Notes: a model not told the origin generated them from the letters alone. Shown: positions 35,529 through 46,657, counted from the stretch's first letter. The stretch is DNA of 64,000 bases from Virgibacillus salexigens (GCF_014905415.1 NZ_BNEO01000002.1:744001-808000), one strand, 5' to 3'. Made by a program: numbers and translations.

Positions 35529-36086
35529 TTATGCTCTTGATACATATTTTCCATCAGAAGTATTAATTACTAATACATCACCCTGATTAATGAAGAATGG
35601 AACTTGTACGATATGCCCTGTTTCAAGGGTTGCTGGTTTAGAACCACCACTTGCAGTATCCCCTTTAATCCCTGGTTCAGTTTCAGTAACTTCCAATTCG
35701 ACGTTATTCGGAAGCTCTACTCCTAAGATTTCACCTTCATAGGTAATAACAGATACTTCCATATTCTCTTTTATATACTTCAGTTCTTCTTCGATCTGAC
35801 TCGAAGTAAGCTCAATTTGTTCGTACGTATTTGTATCCATAAAAGCATGTGAATCTCCAGATGCATACAAGTATTGCATTTTTCTTGTTTCTATATGGGC
35901 TTTGCTAACTTTTTCCCCAGCACGGAATGTCTTTTCTTGAATACTTCCATTACGTAAATTGCGTAACTTAGAACGTACGAATGCAGCTCCTTTTCCCGGT
36001 TTCACATGTTGAAACTCAATTACTTGCCAAATTCCATTGTCTACTTCTATCGTTAGTCCTGTCTTAAAATCATTTACCGAAATCAA
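35529..36086 (-). CDS. efp: Translation elongation factor P
   Basis: A 185-aa EF-P that relieves ribosome stalling at polyproline. The N-terminal KOW-like domain has the loop [17 protein letters not shown], with Lys32 at the tip, the residue modified with 5-aminopentanol in B. subtilis. Two OB domains follow. It lies 15 bases after papA. Confidence 0.97.
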   Translation of the reverse strand: MISVNDFKTGLTIEVDNGIWQVIEFQHVKPGKGAAFVRSKLRNLRNGSIQEKTFRAGEKVSKAHIETRKMQYLYASGDSHAFMDTNTYEQIELTSSQIEEELKYIKENMEVSVITYEGEILGVELPNNVELEVTETEPGIKGDTASGGSKPATLETGHIVQVPFFINQGDVLVINTSDGKYVSRA

Positions 36087-36101
36087 TTCCTATTCCTCCC
36101 A

Positions 36102-37163
36102 TTACAAATAAATTAACTCTTTTGGTGAATGTGTTAACCGCTCGCTTCCAGTTTCCGTCACAACGATATCATCCTCAATACGACAGCCTCCTACAGCGGG
36201 AACATAGATACCTGGTTCAACTGTAACGACCATACCGGCTTCTAAATTTTGATCATTTCGAAATGAGAGTGCAGGTCCTTCATGAACTTCAAGCCCTAGC
36301 CCATGACCAGTTGAATGACCGAAATAGTCGCCGTAACCGTTCTCTTTAATATAATCTCTCGTAACAGCATCCACTTCTTTTCCTATTACACCTGGTTTAA
36401 TGTAGTTTACACCTCGTAACTGGGCTTCAAGAACGGTATTATAGATTTTGGTTAATTCTTCACTTATTTCACCAACCGCTACTGTTCGAGTTGTATCTGA
36501 ACAATAACCTTGATATAAAGCACCGTAATCCAAAGTAACTAATTCTCCTGTCTGGATTTTCTTATCCGAGGCAACCCCATGTGGTAAAGCCGAGCGTTCA
36601 CCAGAAGCTACAATTATATCAAAACTAGAGGAAGTAGCACCTTGTTTACGCATAAAAAATTCCAACTCATTAGAGATGTCAATTTCACTTACCCCTGGTT
36701 TAATATAATGTTGAATATGGTCAAATGCATCATCCGCAATTTTTGCCGCTTTCTTCATTATATCTAATTCATCACTTGTTTTAATTAGACGTAGCGACTC
36801 AACTATTCCGCTAACAGGTACTAACTCTGCATCAAAAACGCTTTTAAATTGCTCATATTGCCGGTACGTGACGTGATCTTTCTCGAATCCAAGACGTGTA
36901 ATTCCCATTTCCTGCAATTGATCTTGAATTTCGAGATCAATGCCTTGTTTATGTTCAACTACCTGAAAACCTTTAGCTTGTTCACTTGCTTGTTCTGTGT
37001 ATCGAAAATCAGTAACGAATCTTGCATCAGAGCTGCTAATAATTACAACCCCTGCCGTACCAGTAAATCCAGTAATATAACGTCTATTAATTGCACTTGT
37101 TATTAAAATGCCATCAACATGATTACTTTCCAATGCATTTCGCAATTTAGTAAGCTTTTCCAT
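36102..37163 (-). CDS. papA: Xaa-Pro aminopeptidase (M24 family)
   Basis: A 353-aa cytoplasmic proline peptidase (YqhT). The C-terminal pita-bread domain shows the metal ligands in LDYGALYQGYCSDTTRT (two Asp), FGHSTGHGLGLEVHEGP (His), VEPGIYVP (Glu) and GGCRIEDDIVV (Glu). It precedes efp as in B. subtilis. aroQ, which usually stands before it, is absent. Confidence 0.94.
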   Translation of the reverse strand: MEKLTKLRNALESNHVDGILITSAINRRYITGFTGTAGVVIISSSDARFVTDFRYTEQASEQAKGFQVVEHKQGIDLEIQDQLQEMGITRLGFEKDHVTYRQYEQFKSVFDAELVPVSGIVESLRLIKTSDELDIMKKAAKIADDAFDHIQHYIKPGVSEIDISNELEFFMRKQGATSSSFDIIVASGERSALPHGVASDKKIQTGELVTLDYGALYQGYCSDTTRTVAVGEISEELTKIYNTVLEAQLRGVNYIKPGVIGKEVDAVTRDYIKENGYGDYFGHSTGHGLGLEVHEGPALSFRNDQNLEAGMVVTVEPGIYVPAVGGCRIEDDIVVTETGSERLTHSPKELIYL

Positions 37164-37273
37164 GACCTCATCCCTTCCCTGTTATTCTCACTTCATTTAT
37201 CTAAAACGCAGACTGTATTCAGTTTATCATAAACCTGCACGTTTGAATAACATAAGCTAAACGAAGTAGGTCA

Positions 37274-37801
37274 TTATGCTTTCGCGTTTTTACTATCCTC
37301 TTTCGCTCTTTGCAGATCATGATAATCATAGGAAATGGAATATCCGATAAAGGTTCCATATAGAATAAATACGCATAAAGTTGTTACAATGGTATCCATG
37401 TCCAAATCAGCTACTTGTGGAACAGTAGAGAATATTGGATTCATAATATAAAATATAATGATCCAAAGAACGATACCAAAGACAACCCCCATCCAGATGG
37501 AATTGACTTTTTTTAATAATCCATAATAAACAAGTGCGGTTACTAAAGAAAGTAAGCCGATTGCTATAATGGTAATCACCGTACCCAGCCATGTATCTAT
37601 CCATTCGGCATGAAACCATGAACTTAATATAAACGATTTCGGAGCAACTTCCGTAAAATTAAAATAGTATAGAATTGTAGCGAATATGCTCCATATAATG
37701 CCTCCAATAAAACCTGTAAGTAATGATCTTGACAGGATTGTCATTGGATTTTCATGTTTGTTCTGTTCAAGTTGTTGATTTTGCTGTTTCATTCTAACCA
37801 C
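37274..37801 (-). CDS. yqhR: YqhR family membrane protein
   Basis: A 175-aa protein with four membrane helices, a polar Gln/Asn-rich N-terminus (MKQQNQQLEQNKHE after the alternative first codons) and a basic tail. The sequence LLTGFIGGIIWSIFATILYY and its place upstream of papA match YqhR. In B. subtilis it is linked to late sporulation, but its activity is unknown. Confidence 0.8.
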   Translation of the reverse strand: MVRMKQQNQQLEQNKHENPMTILSRSLLTGFIGGIIWSIFATILYYFNFTEVAPKSFILSSWFHAEWIDTWLGTVITIIAIGLLSLVTALVYYGLLKKVNSIWMGVVFGIVLWIIIFYIMNPIFSTVPQVADLDMDTIVTTLCVFILYGTFIGYSISYDYHDLQRAKEDSKNAKA

Positions 37802-38144
37802 CTCTAATTATTATTATGACCATATGACTTACAACCAATCCTATAAAGTTTAATAATCAGGACAATACTACTATTACAGCGTTCTAACTGAATAGTTCAC
37901 GGATATAAATATTATTTTCACTTGATTTGATCTAGTTATCTAAGTTGATTTCCAGTAAAATGTAAGAAAAGACTTTCCGATTGGAATAATTTTGAGAAAA
38001 CAGGAAAGAATTTATATTAAGCTAGCTTAAAAAAAGCGTAATATGCATTCTTTGAAAATCTTTTGTAAAAGCCTGATATAAATTTTTACAGAGTGGTATA
38101 CACATAATAGGTGGGTATAATGTGAATGATGAAGGAGGACATAT
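37802..38144. other. Intergenic region between yqhR and yqhP
   Basis: No gene is seen. It must carry divergent promoters, but no -35/-10 pair is convincing. A palindromic AAGCTAGCTT occurs near 38021-38030. The end contains AAGGAGG for yqhP. yqhQ, expected between these genes in B. subtilis, is missing. Confidence 0.5.
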
Positions 38145-38147
38145 GTG

Positions 38148-38528
38148 ATGACTAGAAAATCGATCTCTATACCTGTTTTAATTATCCTTTGCTTAGCCGC
38201 AGTTGGACTAATCTCACAATTGTTTACAAATACAGCAAATTTCTTTAGTAGCCTTTTCGTTTCAATCGGAGTTGGTATTGCCATATTCGCTGTCTTTTAT
38301 TTTGTATTTATAAGAAAACGAACATCTCCCAATGAAATGAAAAAATATAAACAAGCTGTTAAACAATCAAAAGCTAAATACCATCAAGTACAACCAGGAA
38401 AAAATACAACAACTACGCCAAAAGTACAACAACCATCCTCTCCAAAAAGAAAACGAAATAAAAAGGCTGCCCATTTACGTGTTATTGATGGAAATAAACA
38501 TAAAAGAAAGGATCGAGCTTCTTTTTAA
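38148..38528 (+). CDS. yqhP: SA1362-family membrane protein YqhP
   Basis: A protein of about 126 aa from the ATG at 38148, nine bases after AAGGAGG (a GTG one codon earlier is also possible). Two N-terminal membrane helices (residues 6-25 and 31-53) are followed by a very basic Lys/Gln/Pro-rich tail. It matches the YqhP/SA1362 family in layout and position. Function unknown. Confidence 0.75.
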   Translation: MTRKSISIPVLIILCLAAVGLISQLFTNTANFFSSLFVSIGVGIAIFAVFYFVFIRKRTSPNEMKKYKQAVKQSKAKYHQVQPGKNTTTTPKVQQPSSPKRKRNKKAAHLRVIDGNKHKRKDRASF

Positions 38529-38546
38529 AGCTTGATCCTTTCTTTA
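38502..38546. terminator. Bidirectional terminator between yqhP and the patatin gene
   Basis: AAAGGATCGAGCTT pairs with AAGCTTGATCCTTT (one G-T pair) around a short T-rich loop, with A and T runs on the two sides. The left arm overlaps the last codons of yqhP. Confidence 0.85.
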
Positions 38547-38559
38547 CATTCATATGTAA

Positions 38560-39453
38560 CTATTTCGGCCAATGGGGTAAAAAAGCTTTTGCACTTTCAT
38601 AGCCTTCATGAATAAGGGAGTCTTTTACTTGTTCACTAATATAAAAATTCGTACTTGTTACACTTTCAACTGGAATGAAAATGATATTATTACTCTGTGA
38701 TTTAGATATGTACCTTGCATCATGAGCTTCCTTCATTGTTGCAAATAACGCATGTAGCATATCAATTGCATTGGATATTTTTCTTGGTTCCAATTTATCA
38801 ATTGCTGAAGTACTCAATTTTACACCTAAAATAGGTCTTTTCTTTCTTCCGTGTCTATCTTCAAACACCCATAATGGGAAATTACTTAACAGCCCTCCAT
38901 CTACGATAAAACTTTTTTTGCGATTCTTGCTTATCATTTTTTTGGGCATAAAAAAATAAGGAAATCCAGCGCTCATTCGAACTGCCTTTGCTACTGAGAA
39001 ATAAGCTGAATTAATCCCGTAAATACGTTCCAAATCATCTGGTATTACAACAAGTTTTCCTAAAGAAATGTCACTCGCAACTACCTTTAAGTAACTGGGA
39101 TCAATATCTTTAAATGTATATATACCTTTCGTTGCAAGCTTTCGGTAGATCCATTTCTCCAGTTGATTCCCTTTATGAATACCTAACTGAAAATATAAAA
39201 ACAACCATTTCGTAAAAGGAAACATTTTTGTTAATGCAGGCGGATCCAATAATTTCTTGAGGTCTAATTCATCTAATAGTATTTCTATTTCCTGATGATC
39301 GTACCCTGCGGCTAATAACGAAGCGATAATAGCACCTGCTGATGTACCTGCAACACGTTCAAACGATAAACCTGCATGCTCGATTTGTTGTAGAGCGCCG
39401 ATAAAAGCATAAGCTTTTACCCCACCACCAGAAAAAACACCATCAATTTTCAT
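38560..39453 (-). CDS. yqhO: Patatin-like phospholipase YqhO
   Basis: A 297-aa protein of the patatin family. The oxyanion-hole motif is GVFSGGGVKAYAF, the nucleophile elbow GTSAG holds the catalytic Ser, and the Asp of the dyad lies in VDGGLLSNFPLW. It probably hydrolyses phospholipids or acyl esters at the inner membrane face. There is no signal peptide. It stands alone between mntR and a shared terminator. Confidence 0.88.
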   Translation of the reverse strand: MKIDGVFSGGGVKAYAFIGALQQIEHAGLSFERVAGTSAGAIIASLLAAGYDHQEIEILLDELDLKKLLDPPALTKMFPFTKWLFLYFQLGIHKGNQLEKWIYRKLATKGIYTFKDIDPSYLKVVASDISLGKLVVIPDDLERIYGINSAYFSVAKAVRMSAGFPYFFMPKKMISKNRKKSFIVDGGLLSNFPLWVFEDRHGRKKRPILGVKLSTSAIDKLEPRKISNAIDMLHALFATMKEAHDARYISKSQSNNIIFIPVESVTSTNFYISEQVKDSLIHEGYESAKAFLPHWPK

Positions 39454-39576
39454 ATGCTTTCCCCTCTATCGCTTGTTCCTTCCAAACCAGCATATACAGC
39501 ATATACTGGATAAGGAAGTTTCTCTTATATTTGTAAGCAAAGAAAGGAGCATTTAGAACATGATTTATAATAAACG

Positions 39577-39996
39577 TTACTGTTCTGCTTCTTGATGCAT
39601 TTTTTTCAATTCCTCTACGCGTGAACCATCTGCTTTAAAATAGTTAACAACATCACCGATTCGATCAATAGAATTCCAACTAAGGTGATGTTCAATTCCT
39701 TCGACATCTACATAAATATTTTCATTATCTACACCGATAATTTCTAGAAATTCTTCTAATAATTCATGACGAAATACTAAACGTTCACCAACTTTTTTAC
39801 CCTTTGCTGTTAAAATGAATCCTCTATATTTTTCATAATTTAAGTAATCGTCTCGATCTAATTTTTGTACCATTTTTGTTACGGAAGAAGGATGAACCTC
39901 AAGTGCTTCTGCTATGTCCGAAACTCTTGCATATCCTTTCGCTTCCATTAAGTTGTATATTTGTTCGATGTAATCTTCCATACTAGGAGTAGGCAT
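39577..39996 (-). CDS. mntR: Manganese-dependent transcriptional regulator MntR
   Basis: A 139-aa DtxR-family repressor. The winged helix ([20 protein letters not shown]) is almost identical to B. subtilis MntR. Metal ligands Asp8, Glu11 ([10 protein letters not shown]), His77 and the [11 protein letters not shown] cluster are kept. It represses manganese uptake genes, which are not in this window, when manganese is plentiful. Confidence 0.96.
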   Translation of the reverse strand: MPTPSMEDYIEQIYNLMEAKGYARVSDIAEALEVHPSSVTKMVQKLDRDDYLNYEKYRGFILTAKGKKVGERLVFRHELLEEFLEIIGVDNENIYVDVEGIEHHLSWNSIDRIGDVVNYFKADGSRVEELKKMHQEAEQ

Positions 39997-40201
39997 TCGC
40001 TTTCCTCACTTCCAAGAATAAATTTTAGTCTTATGCAAAACTGTTTCAATACAAAGGATACAGGAAATAAGTAAGTGATACAAGCAATATAAGACGTTTA
40101 ACTAAAGATTATCTACTGCTTTTGCAGCAATAACTTTTGAAAAATCATGGTGTACCGACTATAATAGATAATGTATAAATGTGATAGACGGGGGAAAAAG
40201 C

Positions 40202-40567
40202 ATGGAATTTTTAGTAGTACTCATCGTTGCTTTAGTTGTCTTCGGTGTTTTCCGATACTTTAGACAACGTATGTATTTAAAAACATTAACAGAAGATCAA
40301 TTTAAAGAAGGCTATCGAAAAGCGCAACTTATTGATGTAAGAGAACCTCAAGAATTTAAACGCGGTCACATACTAGGTGCCAGAAACATTCCAGTTACCC
40401 AAATGAAGCAACGATTAATTGAATTACGTAAAGATAAACCAGTGTATCTTTATTGTCAAAGTGGATCACGTGCAGCACGTGCAGCACAACTCCTCAATAA
40501 AAAAGGATATAAAGATATTAATGTCTTAAAAGGCGGATTCAAAAAATGGACTGGTAAGATCAAATAA
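40202..40567 (+). CDS. yqhL: Membrane-anchored rhodanese-like protein YqhL
   Basis: A 121-aa protein from the ATG at 40202, with GGGGG eight bases upstream. The longer frame begins at a GTG before that site. One membrane anchor (residues 1-19) precedes a single rhodanese domain with the active-site loop YCQSGSRAA (Cys). It probably handles sulfane sulfur or acts as a phosphatase-like partner at the membrane. It is conserved beside mntR and gcvPB. Confidence 0.9.
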   Translation: MEFLVVLIVALVVFGVFRYFRQRMYLKTLTEDQFKEGYRKAQLIDVREPQEFKRGHILGARNIPVTQMKQRLIELRKDKPVYLYCQSGSRAARAAQLLNKKGYKDINVLKGGFKKWTGKIK

Positions 40568-40582
40568 ATTATGTTTTTATAT

Positions 40583-40626
40583 AGCCAACAGCCTGGTAGC
40601 AAGAAATTTGCCACCAGGCTGTTATT
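40583..40626. terminator. Bidirectional terminator between yqhL and gcvPB
   Basis: AACAGCCTGGT and ACCAGGCTGTT form an 11-bp stem around a 15-base loop, followed by ATTATTT on the forward side and T-rich sequence on the reverse side. Confidence 0.85.
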
Positions 40627-40636
40627 ATTTACTGAT

Positions 40637-42097
40637 TTACTTTGATTCGTATTTGAGAATTGGTTTTCTTGCTGCAGTCGTTTCATCCATCCGTTTCACG
40701 ATGGTATGATGAGGAGCTTCTTGAACCAATTCCGGTTCCTCTTTTACTTCATCCGCTATTCTGAGCATTGTTTCTACAAAGCCATCCAACGTTTCTTTTG
40801 ATTCTGTTTCCGTTGGTTCAACCATTAATGCCTCTTCCACATTTAAAGGGAAATAAATGGTTGGTGGATGATAGCCATAATCGAGTAAACGTTTTGCAAT
40901 ATCTAATGTCCGCACACCTAATTTTTTCTGTTGTTTGCCAGATAGCACAAATTCATGCTTACAATGCTGCTTAAACGGCAGTTCATAAGTTGATTCTAAT
41001 TTTCTCATCATATAATTAGCATTTAGTACCGCGTATTCACTTACTTTTTTCAATCCTTCTGCACCCATTGTTCGAATATACGTGTATGCCCGTAAATTAA
41101 TACCAAAATTCCCATAGTAAGGCTTGATTCTTCCGATAGACTGAGGGCGATCATCATCAAACGTATAAATGCCATCTTTTTTAATTAATAAAGGTTTTGG
41201 TAAGAAAGCTTTTAATTCTTCCGTAACTCCTACAGGACCAGAACCGGGACCACCACCGCCATGAGGCCCTGTAAATGTTTTGTGAAGATTTAAATGAACT
41301 GCATCAAATCCCATATCGCCTGGTCGAGCGTAGCCCATAATCGCATTTAGATTGGCACCATCATAATAAAGTTTGCCCCCAGCTTCATGAACGATTTTTG
41401 CCATTTCCTCGATTTCCGTTTCGAATAACCCAAGGGTGTTTGGATTTGTTAACATGAGCGCCGCCGTATCTTCTCCTACGACTCGTTTTAAGTCTTCTAA
41501 ATCTACTAACCCTTTGTCATTAGATTTAACTGTTACAGCCTCAAATCCTGCAACTGTTGCTGATGCTGGATTCGTTCCATGTGCAGAATCAGGGACAATT
41601 ACTTTTGTACGGCGGAAATCACCATTTGCCTCATGAAAGGCACGGATCATCATTAATGCTGTCCATTCACCATGTGCACCAGCTGCTGATTGTAAAGAAA
41701 CCTCAGCCATTCCTGTAATTTCACGTAATGCTGTTTGAAGGTCATACATCATTTCCATTGCACCTTGAACACTCTTCTCTGGTTGATCTGGATGTATATG
41801 ACTAAAACCATCCAAACGAGCAATGTCCTCATTTAACTTAGGGTTATATTTCATTGTACAAGATCCTAATGGATAAAAGCCTGAATCAACACCATAATTT
41901 CGATTAGATAGACCGGTGTAATGACGAACGATATCTAACTCGCTTACTTCCGGTAGTTCGGGAGGTTGTTCACGAAGATAACGCTCCCCCAACTCTGCAT
42001 CTAAGTCTATATCTGGGACATCTAATTCTGGCAGACTATAACTCGTTCTGCCTGGTTTACTATGTTCAAAAATAAGTGGAAAATCTTGGTTATACAT
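40637..42097 (-). CDS. gcvPB: Glycine dehydrogenase (decarboxylating) subunit 2
   Basis: A 486-aa PLP subunit of the split P-protein of the glycine cleavage system. The cofactor lysine lies in [27 protein letters not shown] near the N-terminus and [10 protein letters not shown] are further hallmarks. It overlaps gcvPA by eight bases and is the last gene of the riboswitch-controlled operon. Confidence 0.97.
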   Translation of the reverse strand: MYNQDFPLIFEHSKPGRTSYSLPELDVPDIDLDAELGERYLREQPPELPEVSELDIVRHYTGLSNRNYGVDSGFYPLGSCTMKYNPKLNEDIARLDGFSHIHPDQPEKSVQGAMEMMYDLQTALREITGMAEVSLQSAAGAHGEWTALMMIRAFHEANGDFRRTKVIVPDSAHGTNPASATVAGFEAVTVKSNDKGLVDLEDLKRVVGEDTAALMLTNPNTLGLFETEIEEMAKIVHEAGGKLYYDGANLNAIMGYARPGDMGFDAVHLNLHKTFTGPHGGGGPGSGPVGVTEELKAFLPKPLLIKKDGIYTFDDDRPQSIGRIKPYYGNFGINLRAYTYIRTMGAEGLKKVSEYAVLNANYMMRKLESTYELPFKQHCKHEFVLSGKQQKKLGVRTLDIAKRLLDYGYHPPTIYFPLNVEEALMVEPTETESKETLDGFVETMLRIADEVKEEPELVQEAPHHTIVKRMDETTAARKPILKYESK

Positions 42098-43439
42098 TGA
42101 GCTCCCTCATTTCTCTAACAAACTGGTCGATATCTTCGATTGTACGGTTTTCTGTGACAGCTACAAGCATGTGTCCAGTCATTTCAGGAAAATCTTTCTC
42201 TAAGTTGTAGCCACCTATAATACCTATGTCAAGTAATTGATCATTCAAATCAGCAATTGATTTGTTCAATTTAATAACAAACTCATTAAAAAATGAACCA
42301 TTGTAAACCACTTCCATACCTGCTTCTTGGAATTTTTGTTTTGCATAGCGTGCTTTTTTCATATTAATTGCAGCCATTTGTTTTAAACCATGCTTTCCTA
42401 ATGAACTCATTGCCACGGAACTAGCTAATGCATTCAACGCTTGATTTGAGCAAATATTAGACGTCGCTTTATCTCTACGAATGTGCTGTTCTCTTGCTTG
42501 AAGGGTTAACACGAATCCTCTTACGCCTTCCTCATCCGTTGTTTGCCCTACTAGGCGGCCAGGAACTTTCCGCATAAGTTTTTTTGTCGTGGCAAAATAG
42601 CCGCAGTGTGGACCACCGAATTGAGCTGGAATTCCAAATACTTGTGTATCACCTACAACAATATCAGCACCAAAATCCCCTGGTGGCGTTAAATATCCCA
42701 ATGCCAACGGATTACTAGAAACAATAAACATGGTTTTCTTTTGGTTTACGAGTAGTTCCTGAATCTCTTCCATTGACTCTAATTGCCCGAAAAAGTTAGG
42801 GTATTGTACGACCACACTTGCAGTCTGTTCATCTAATTCATTTGCAAGCTGATTCATGTCGGTCTTACCATTCTGTACATCAATTTCAACTATCTCTAGA
42901 TTAGGGCCTTTTGCATAAGTGTCTATAACTGCTCTACTTTGTGGATGTACAGCTTTCGAAACAAGAATTTTCTTTCGCTTTGTTTGCGCTGCGCTTAAGT
43001 TAACTGCTTCTGCTAAAGACGTGCCTCCATCATACATCGAGGAATTGGCTACATCCATACCAGTTAATTCTGATATCATCGTTTGAAATTCAAAAATTGC
43101 CTGTAATTCTCCCTGTGAAATTTCCGGCTGATACGGTGTATATGCTGTATAAAATTCAGATCTAGAAATAACATGATCAACAACGGATGGAATGAAGTGA
43201 TCATATACACCCGCACCTAAAAAAGAACGATAATCATTTAAATTAGCATTTTTCGAAGCTAGTGTTGCTAGCTCCCTTTTTAACTCAGCTTCATTGGCTG
43301 GTTTCTTTAATTGCATTTCTGTCTTAAGACGAACCGATTTTGGTATATCAGAGAATAAAGCGTCTGTACTGTCAATTCCGATACTAGCAAGCATTTCTTG
43401 TTTATCCTCTACCGTCATTGGTAAATAACGAAATTCCAT
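42090..43439 (-). CDS. gcvPA: Glycine dehydrogenase (decarboxylating) subunit 1
   Basis: A 449-aa partner of GcvPB ([18 protein letters not shown] at the N-terminus). The ATG at 43439 lies behind GGGGGAGTTGCAA and is preferred to the in-frame TTG two codons earlier. It keeps [17 protein letters not shown] and [19 protein letters not shown]. With GcvPB it decarboxylates glycine and passes the aminomethyl group to GcvH, which is not in this window. Confidence 0.97.
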   Translation of the reverse strand: MEFRYLPMTVEDKQEMLASIGIDSTDALFSDIPKSVRLKTEMQLKKPANEAELKRELATLASKNANLNDYRSFLGAGVYDHFIPSVVDHVISRSEFYTAYTPYQPEISQGELQAIFEFQTMISELTGMDVANSSMYDGGTSLAEAVNLSAAQTKRKKILVSKAVHPQSRAVIDTYAKGPNLEIVEIDVQNGKTDMNQLANELDEQTASVVVQYPNFFGQLESMEEIQELLVNQKKTMFIVSSNPLALGYLTPPGDFGADIVVGDTQVFGIPAQFGGPHCGYFATTKKLMRKVPGRLVGQTTDEEGVRGFVLTLQAREQHIRRDKATSNICSNQALNALASSVAMSSLGKHGLKQMAAINMKKARYAKQKFQEAGMEVVYNGSFFNEFVIKLNKSIADLNDQLLDIGIIGGYNLEKDFPEMTGHMLVAVTENRTIEDIDQFVREMRELNV

Positions 43440-43451
43440 TTGCAACTCCCC

Positions 43452-44567
43452 CTATTTTTGCCTTTGATAAAATGGTGTCTGTACCACTTTAGCTACAGCG
43501 CTTCTCTTTCTTACTTGGACAACTAATTCTGTTCCCACTTGAGCTAGATCTGTATTTATTAATGCTAGTCCAATATTTTTCTGTAACGTTGGTGATTGTG
43601 TACCAGAAGTCACAAAGCCGGCATATTGGCCATTATGATAAATTTCATATCCTGTTCGGGGAATCCCTTTATCAATTATTTCTATTCCAACTAGCTTCCT
43701 ATCCGTTCCGTTTTCAATCTGTTGTTTTAAAACGTGCTTGCCAATAAAATCAGCATGTTTATTTACTTTTACTGCAAAAGATAAACCAGCTTCAATTGGA
43801 CTAATATCCTTGCTAATCTCTTGACCATAGAGTGGTAAATTGGCTTCGAACCGCAATGTATCTCTAGCACCTAATCCAATCGGTGCAAGACCACTTTCTT
43901 TTCCTTCCTGTAAGATAAGCTCCCACAAATCAATTCCATTTTTCTGATCAATGTAGATTTCAAATCCATCTTCACCTGTGTAGCCTGTTCTAGACACAAG
44001 TGCTGGCTGTTCAATCCCCCTAAAAAACACTTGATCTTTGAATCGGAAAAATCGTATATCTGCTAAGTCCGTCTCGGTTAATGATTGCAGAATTCTCTCT
44101 GCCACAGGCCCCTGTATAGCCAATTGAACAAGTGATTCTGAAATATTTTGAATTACTAGTTCAGTTGGTTCAAAATCATTATGATCAACGAGCCATTGAT
44201 AATCTTTGTCCGTATTTGCAGCATTAACAACAAGAAGATATTCGTCTTCATCCAACATATAAATAAGAAAATCATCAACCGTACCGCCGTCTTCGTAGCA
44301 CATTAACGTATACTGTGCTCGATTTGGTGTAAGTTTACCAACATCGTTTGTAACCATTTTTTGCAGAAAATCTAAACTTTTACGACCTTTTATGATAATT
44401 TCTCCCATATGCGACACATCGAATAAACCTGCTTTTGTTCTAGTAATTTCATGTTCATGCTTAATTCCAGTAAATTGAACGGGAAGGTCCCAGCCACCGA
44501 AATCAATTGTTTTTGCTCCATACTTTGAATAAGCAGGATACAATGGCGTCTGTTTTAATTCACTCAT
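43452..44567 (-). CDS. gcvT: Glycine cleavage system T protein (aminomethyltransferase)
   Basis: A 371-aa protein from the ATG at 44567, behind GGGAGTGACTGAG. The frame is open 40 codons further upstream, but that part is riboswitch sequence. [28 protein letters not shown] and [13 protein letters not shown] mark the folate-binding family. It releases ammonia and transfers the one-carbon unit to tetrahydrofolate. It is the first gene of gcvT-gcvPA-gcvPB. Confidence 0.97.
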   Translation of the reverse strand: MSELKQTPLYPAYSKYGAKTIDFGGWDLPVQFTGIKHEHEITRTKAGLFDVSHMGEIIIKGRKSLDFLQKMVTNDVGKLTPNRAQYTLMCYEDGGTVDDFLIYMLDEDEYLLVVNAANTDKDYQWLVDHNDFEPTELVIQNISESLVQLAIQGPVAERILQSLTETDLADIRFFRFKDQVFFRGIEQPALVSRTGYTGEDGFEIYIDQKNGIDLWELILQEGKESGLAPIGLGARDTLRFEANLPLYGQEISKDISPIEAGLSFAVKVNKHADFIGKHVLKQQIENGTDRKLVGIEIIDKGIPRTGYEIYHNGQYAGFVTSGTQSPTLQKNIGLALINTDLAQVGTELVVQVRKRSAVAKVVQTPFYQRQK

Positions 44568-44612
44568 CTCAGTCACTCCCTTGATTTTCGAATTATTCAG
44601 CAATCTGAAAAT

Positions 44613-44862
44613 TAAAAAAACAGAGATTTCATTGGTTGTCAATGAAATCTCTGTCCTTCTACCAGAAAGTTTCATACAAATCGCCATAGGTAATTTGTAT
44701 TTTCTTCTTGGGTGGTTTACTTCTTACGTAAACACTCTCCAGAGTTGCGTCCTACAAGAGTCTTTTTTGCCTGAGAGATTCGCTGTAGCTTGCTCCTTCG
44801 GCGTTACTTAGAAGCATATGGCTTTTCTTCCTAGTAAACTCTCCCCTTGTAATCATTCGCTT
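44613..44862 (-). promoter_or_regulatory. Tandem glycine riboswitch with terminator
   Basis: Reading the reverse strand from 44862: GGGGAGAG, then GCCGAAGGAGCAAGC, then ATCTCTCAGGCAAAA, then GGACGCAACTCTGGAGAGT form aptamer 1. A second, smaller aptamer follows (TTTACGTAAGAAGTAAACCA, with AAACTTTCTGG and AGGACAGAG). The expression platform is a 15-bp hairpin (CAGAGATTTCATTG and partner, 44620-44654) followed by TTTTTTT. Glycine binding should prevent the terminator and switch the gcv operon on, as known for the B. subtilis element. Confidence 0.93.
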
Positions 44863-44998
44863 TTATGAAAATATGTATAATTGGTTATACTATGTTACAA
44901 AACCAATGAAAAATCTATTTTATTGTGAATTATTATACCACATAATATAAAAGATAAAATAGCTATTCTGAATAATCTATAGAAAAAGGAAGGATGTA

Positions 44999-46657
44999 AT
45001 GAATTCTATTCATCTAGACAAAGATACAATATTTATTAATGAATTAGAAAACCGTTTAGATATGAATGACCCGGTGTCCTCTTGGGAACTGTTTTCCATG
45101 GCTTTTCATGCAGAGAAAACAACGATGACACCAAGTTTTAAAGGGTTACGAGCATTAGAATTCCTCCCCCATGTTGATTTTCTTAAACATCAAATCGCTT
45201 CAGCAGAACAAGTAATCGAACAAATGAATGGAAGGGCAATTCTGGCAGATGAAGTAGGTTTAGGTAAAACAATAGAAGCAGGATTAATTTTAAAGGAATA
45301 TATGATACGTGGTTTAGTCAAAAAAGCATTAATTCTCGTTCCAGCCTCATTGGTAAATCAATGGGAGAAAGAACTTAATGAAAAATTTTATATTCCAGCT
45401 GTTGCTCATCGGAAGAATATGAGCTGGGAACATGGAAATATTATTATTTCCTCCATGGACACGGCAAAAAGGGAACCTCATCGTGAAACCATTTTGGATT
45501 TGGACTACGACTTTGTCTTAGTAGATGAAGCACATAAATTAAAGAACCATAAAACCAAAAACTATGCATTTGTTCGCACCTTAAAAAAGAAGTACTGCCT
45601 ATTACTAACTGCAACACCAGTGCAAAATCAATTAATAGAAATATTTAATTTAGTTTCTATTCTCAAGCCAGGTCATCTGGGTAATTATGACTCTTTCTTA
45701 GAGAGTTACGGAAAAGATCGAAAAAATATGAAGCAAGATATCTATTTAAAACAATTAGTACAAAAAGTAATGGTAAGAAACACTCGAAGAGAAACTGGGT
45801 TGAATCAAGTAAAGCGTCATATCGAAACGATTTGGACAGAGTTTTCTGATGAAGAAAAAGATGTTTATCAACAATTAGAGAATAGTACTGGCTTACTCCC
45901 TTCTTTCTCAAAGATTACTTTTCTTAGAGAATTTTGCTCGTCAAGGGAAGCATGTTATTTATCGTTAAAGAAGATGCTGTCAGAACAACCTGAACTTGAT
46001 ACATTTCACCAAATTACCGAAAATATCGAACAATTACCGAATCATAAAAAAGCAGAGAAAGTGGTTGAACTAATTCAAGAGATTGGCGACGAAAAAGTGA
46101 TTATATTTACCGAATATAGAGCTACTCAACTATATTTGCAATGGTATTTACAACAAAATGGAATATCCTCTGTGCCATTTAGAGGGGGATTTAAACGAGG
46201 GAAAAAAGACTGGATGCGTCAACTTTTTAAAGATCATGCCCAAGTATTAATTGCAACCGAAGCAGGTGGAGAAGGGATTAACCTACAATTTTGTAACTAT
46301 ATGATAAATTACGATTTACCCTGGAATCCAATGCGATTAGAGCAAAGAATTGGTCGTATTCACCGATATGGCCAAGATAAAGATGTGCATATATACAATT
46401 TTGCACTTAAACACACGGTGGAAGAACATATTATGAAACTTTTATATGAAAAGATTAATTTATTTGAACAGGTGATCGGTCATTTAGATGATATATTAGC
46501 GGATCTGTCTATTCCCGATATTGAAAGCGAATTACAAGAAATTTATGCTGAATCGACAACTCCTGGTGAAGCCAAAATCAAACTTCAAAACCTATCTGCT
46601 GTAATTAAACAGACACATGATACAAATTATGGGGAGGAGCAAAAGTATGGTAATTGA
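44999..46657 (+). CDS. yqhH: SNF2-family DEAD/DEAH helicase YqhH
   Basis: A 552-aa Swi2/Snf2 ATPase. Motif I is LADEVGLGKTIEAGL, motif II LVDEAHKLKN, motif III LLTATPVQN, motif V TEAGGEGINLQFC and motif VI QRIGRIHRYGQ. It probably moves on or remodels nucleoprotein complexes. Its 3' end overlaps yqhG by 11 bases. The two-gene unit next to gcvT is conserved in Bacillaceae. ATGTAATG at the start is preceded by AAGGAAGG. Confidence 0.92.
   Translation: MNSIHLDKDTIFINELENRLDMNDPVSSWELFSMAFHAEKTTMTPSFKGLRALEFLPHVDFLKHQIASAEQVIEQMNGRAILADEVGLGKTIEAGLILKEYMIRGLVKKALILVPASLVNQWEKELNEKFYIPAVAHRKNMSWEHGNIIISSMDTAKREPHRETILDLDYDFVLVDEAHKLKNHKTKNYAFVRTLKKKYCLLLTATPVQNQLIEIFNLVSILKPGHLGNYDSFLESYGKDRKNMKQDIYLKQLVQKVMVRNTRRETGLNQVKRHIETIWTEFSDEEKDVYQQLENSTGLLPSFSKITFLREFCSSREACYLSLKKMLSEQPELDTFHQITENIEQLPNHKKAEKVVELIQEIGDEKVIIFTEYRATQLYLQWYLQQNGISSVPFRGGFKRGKKDWMRQLFKDHAQVLIATEAGGEGINLQFCNYMINYDLPWNPMRLEQRIGRIHRYGQDKDVHIYNFALKHTVEEHIMKLLYEKINLFEQVIGHLDDILADLSIPDIESELQEIYAESTTPGEAKIKLQNLSAVIKQTHDTNYGEEQKYGN

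Noticed and set aside
43452-44687. A longer gcvT starting 40 codons upstream of 44567
   Set aside because: The extra codons fall inside the glycine riboswitch terminator and second aptamer, and there is no ribosome site. The ATG at 44567 has one.
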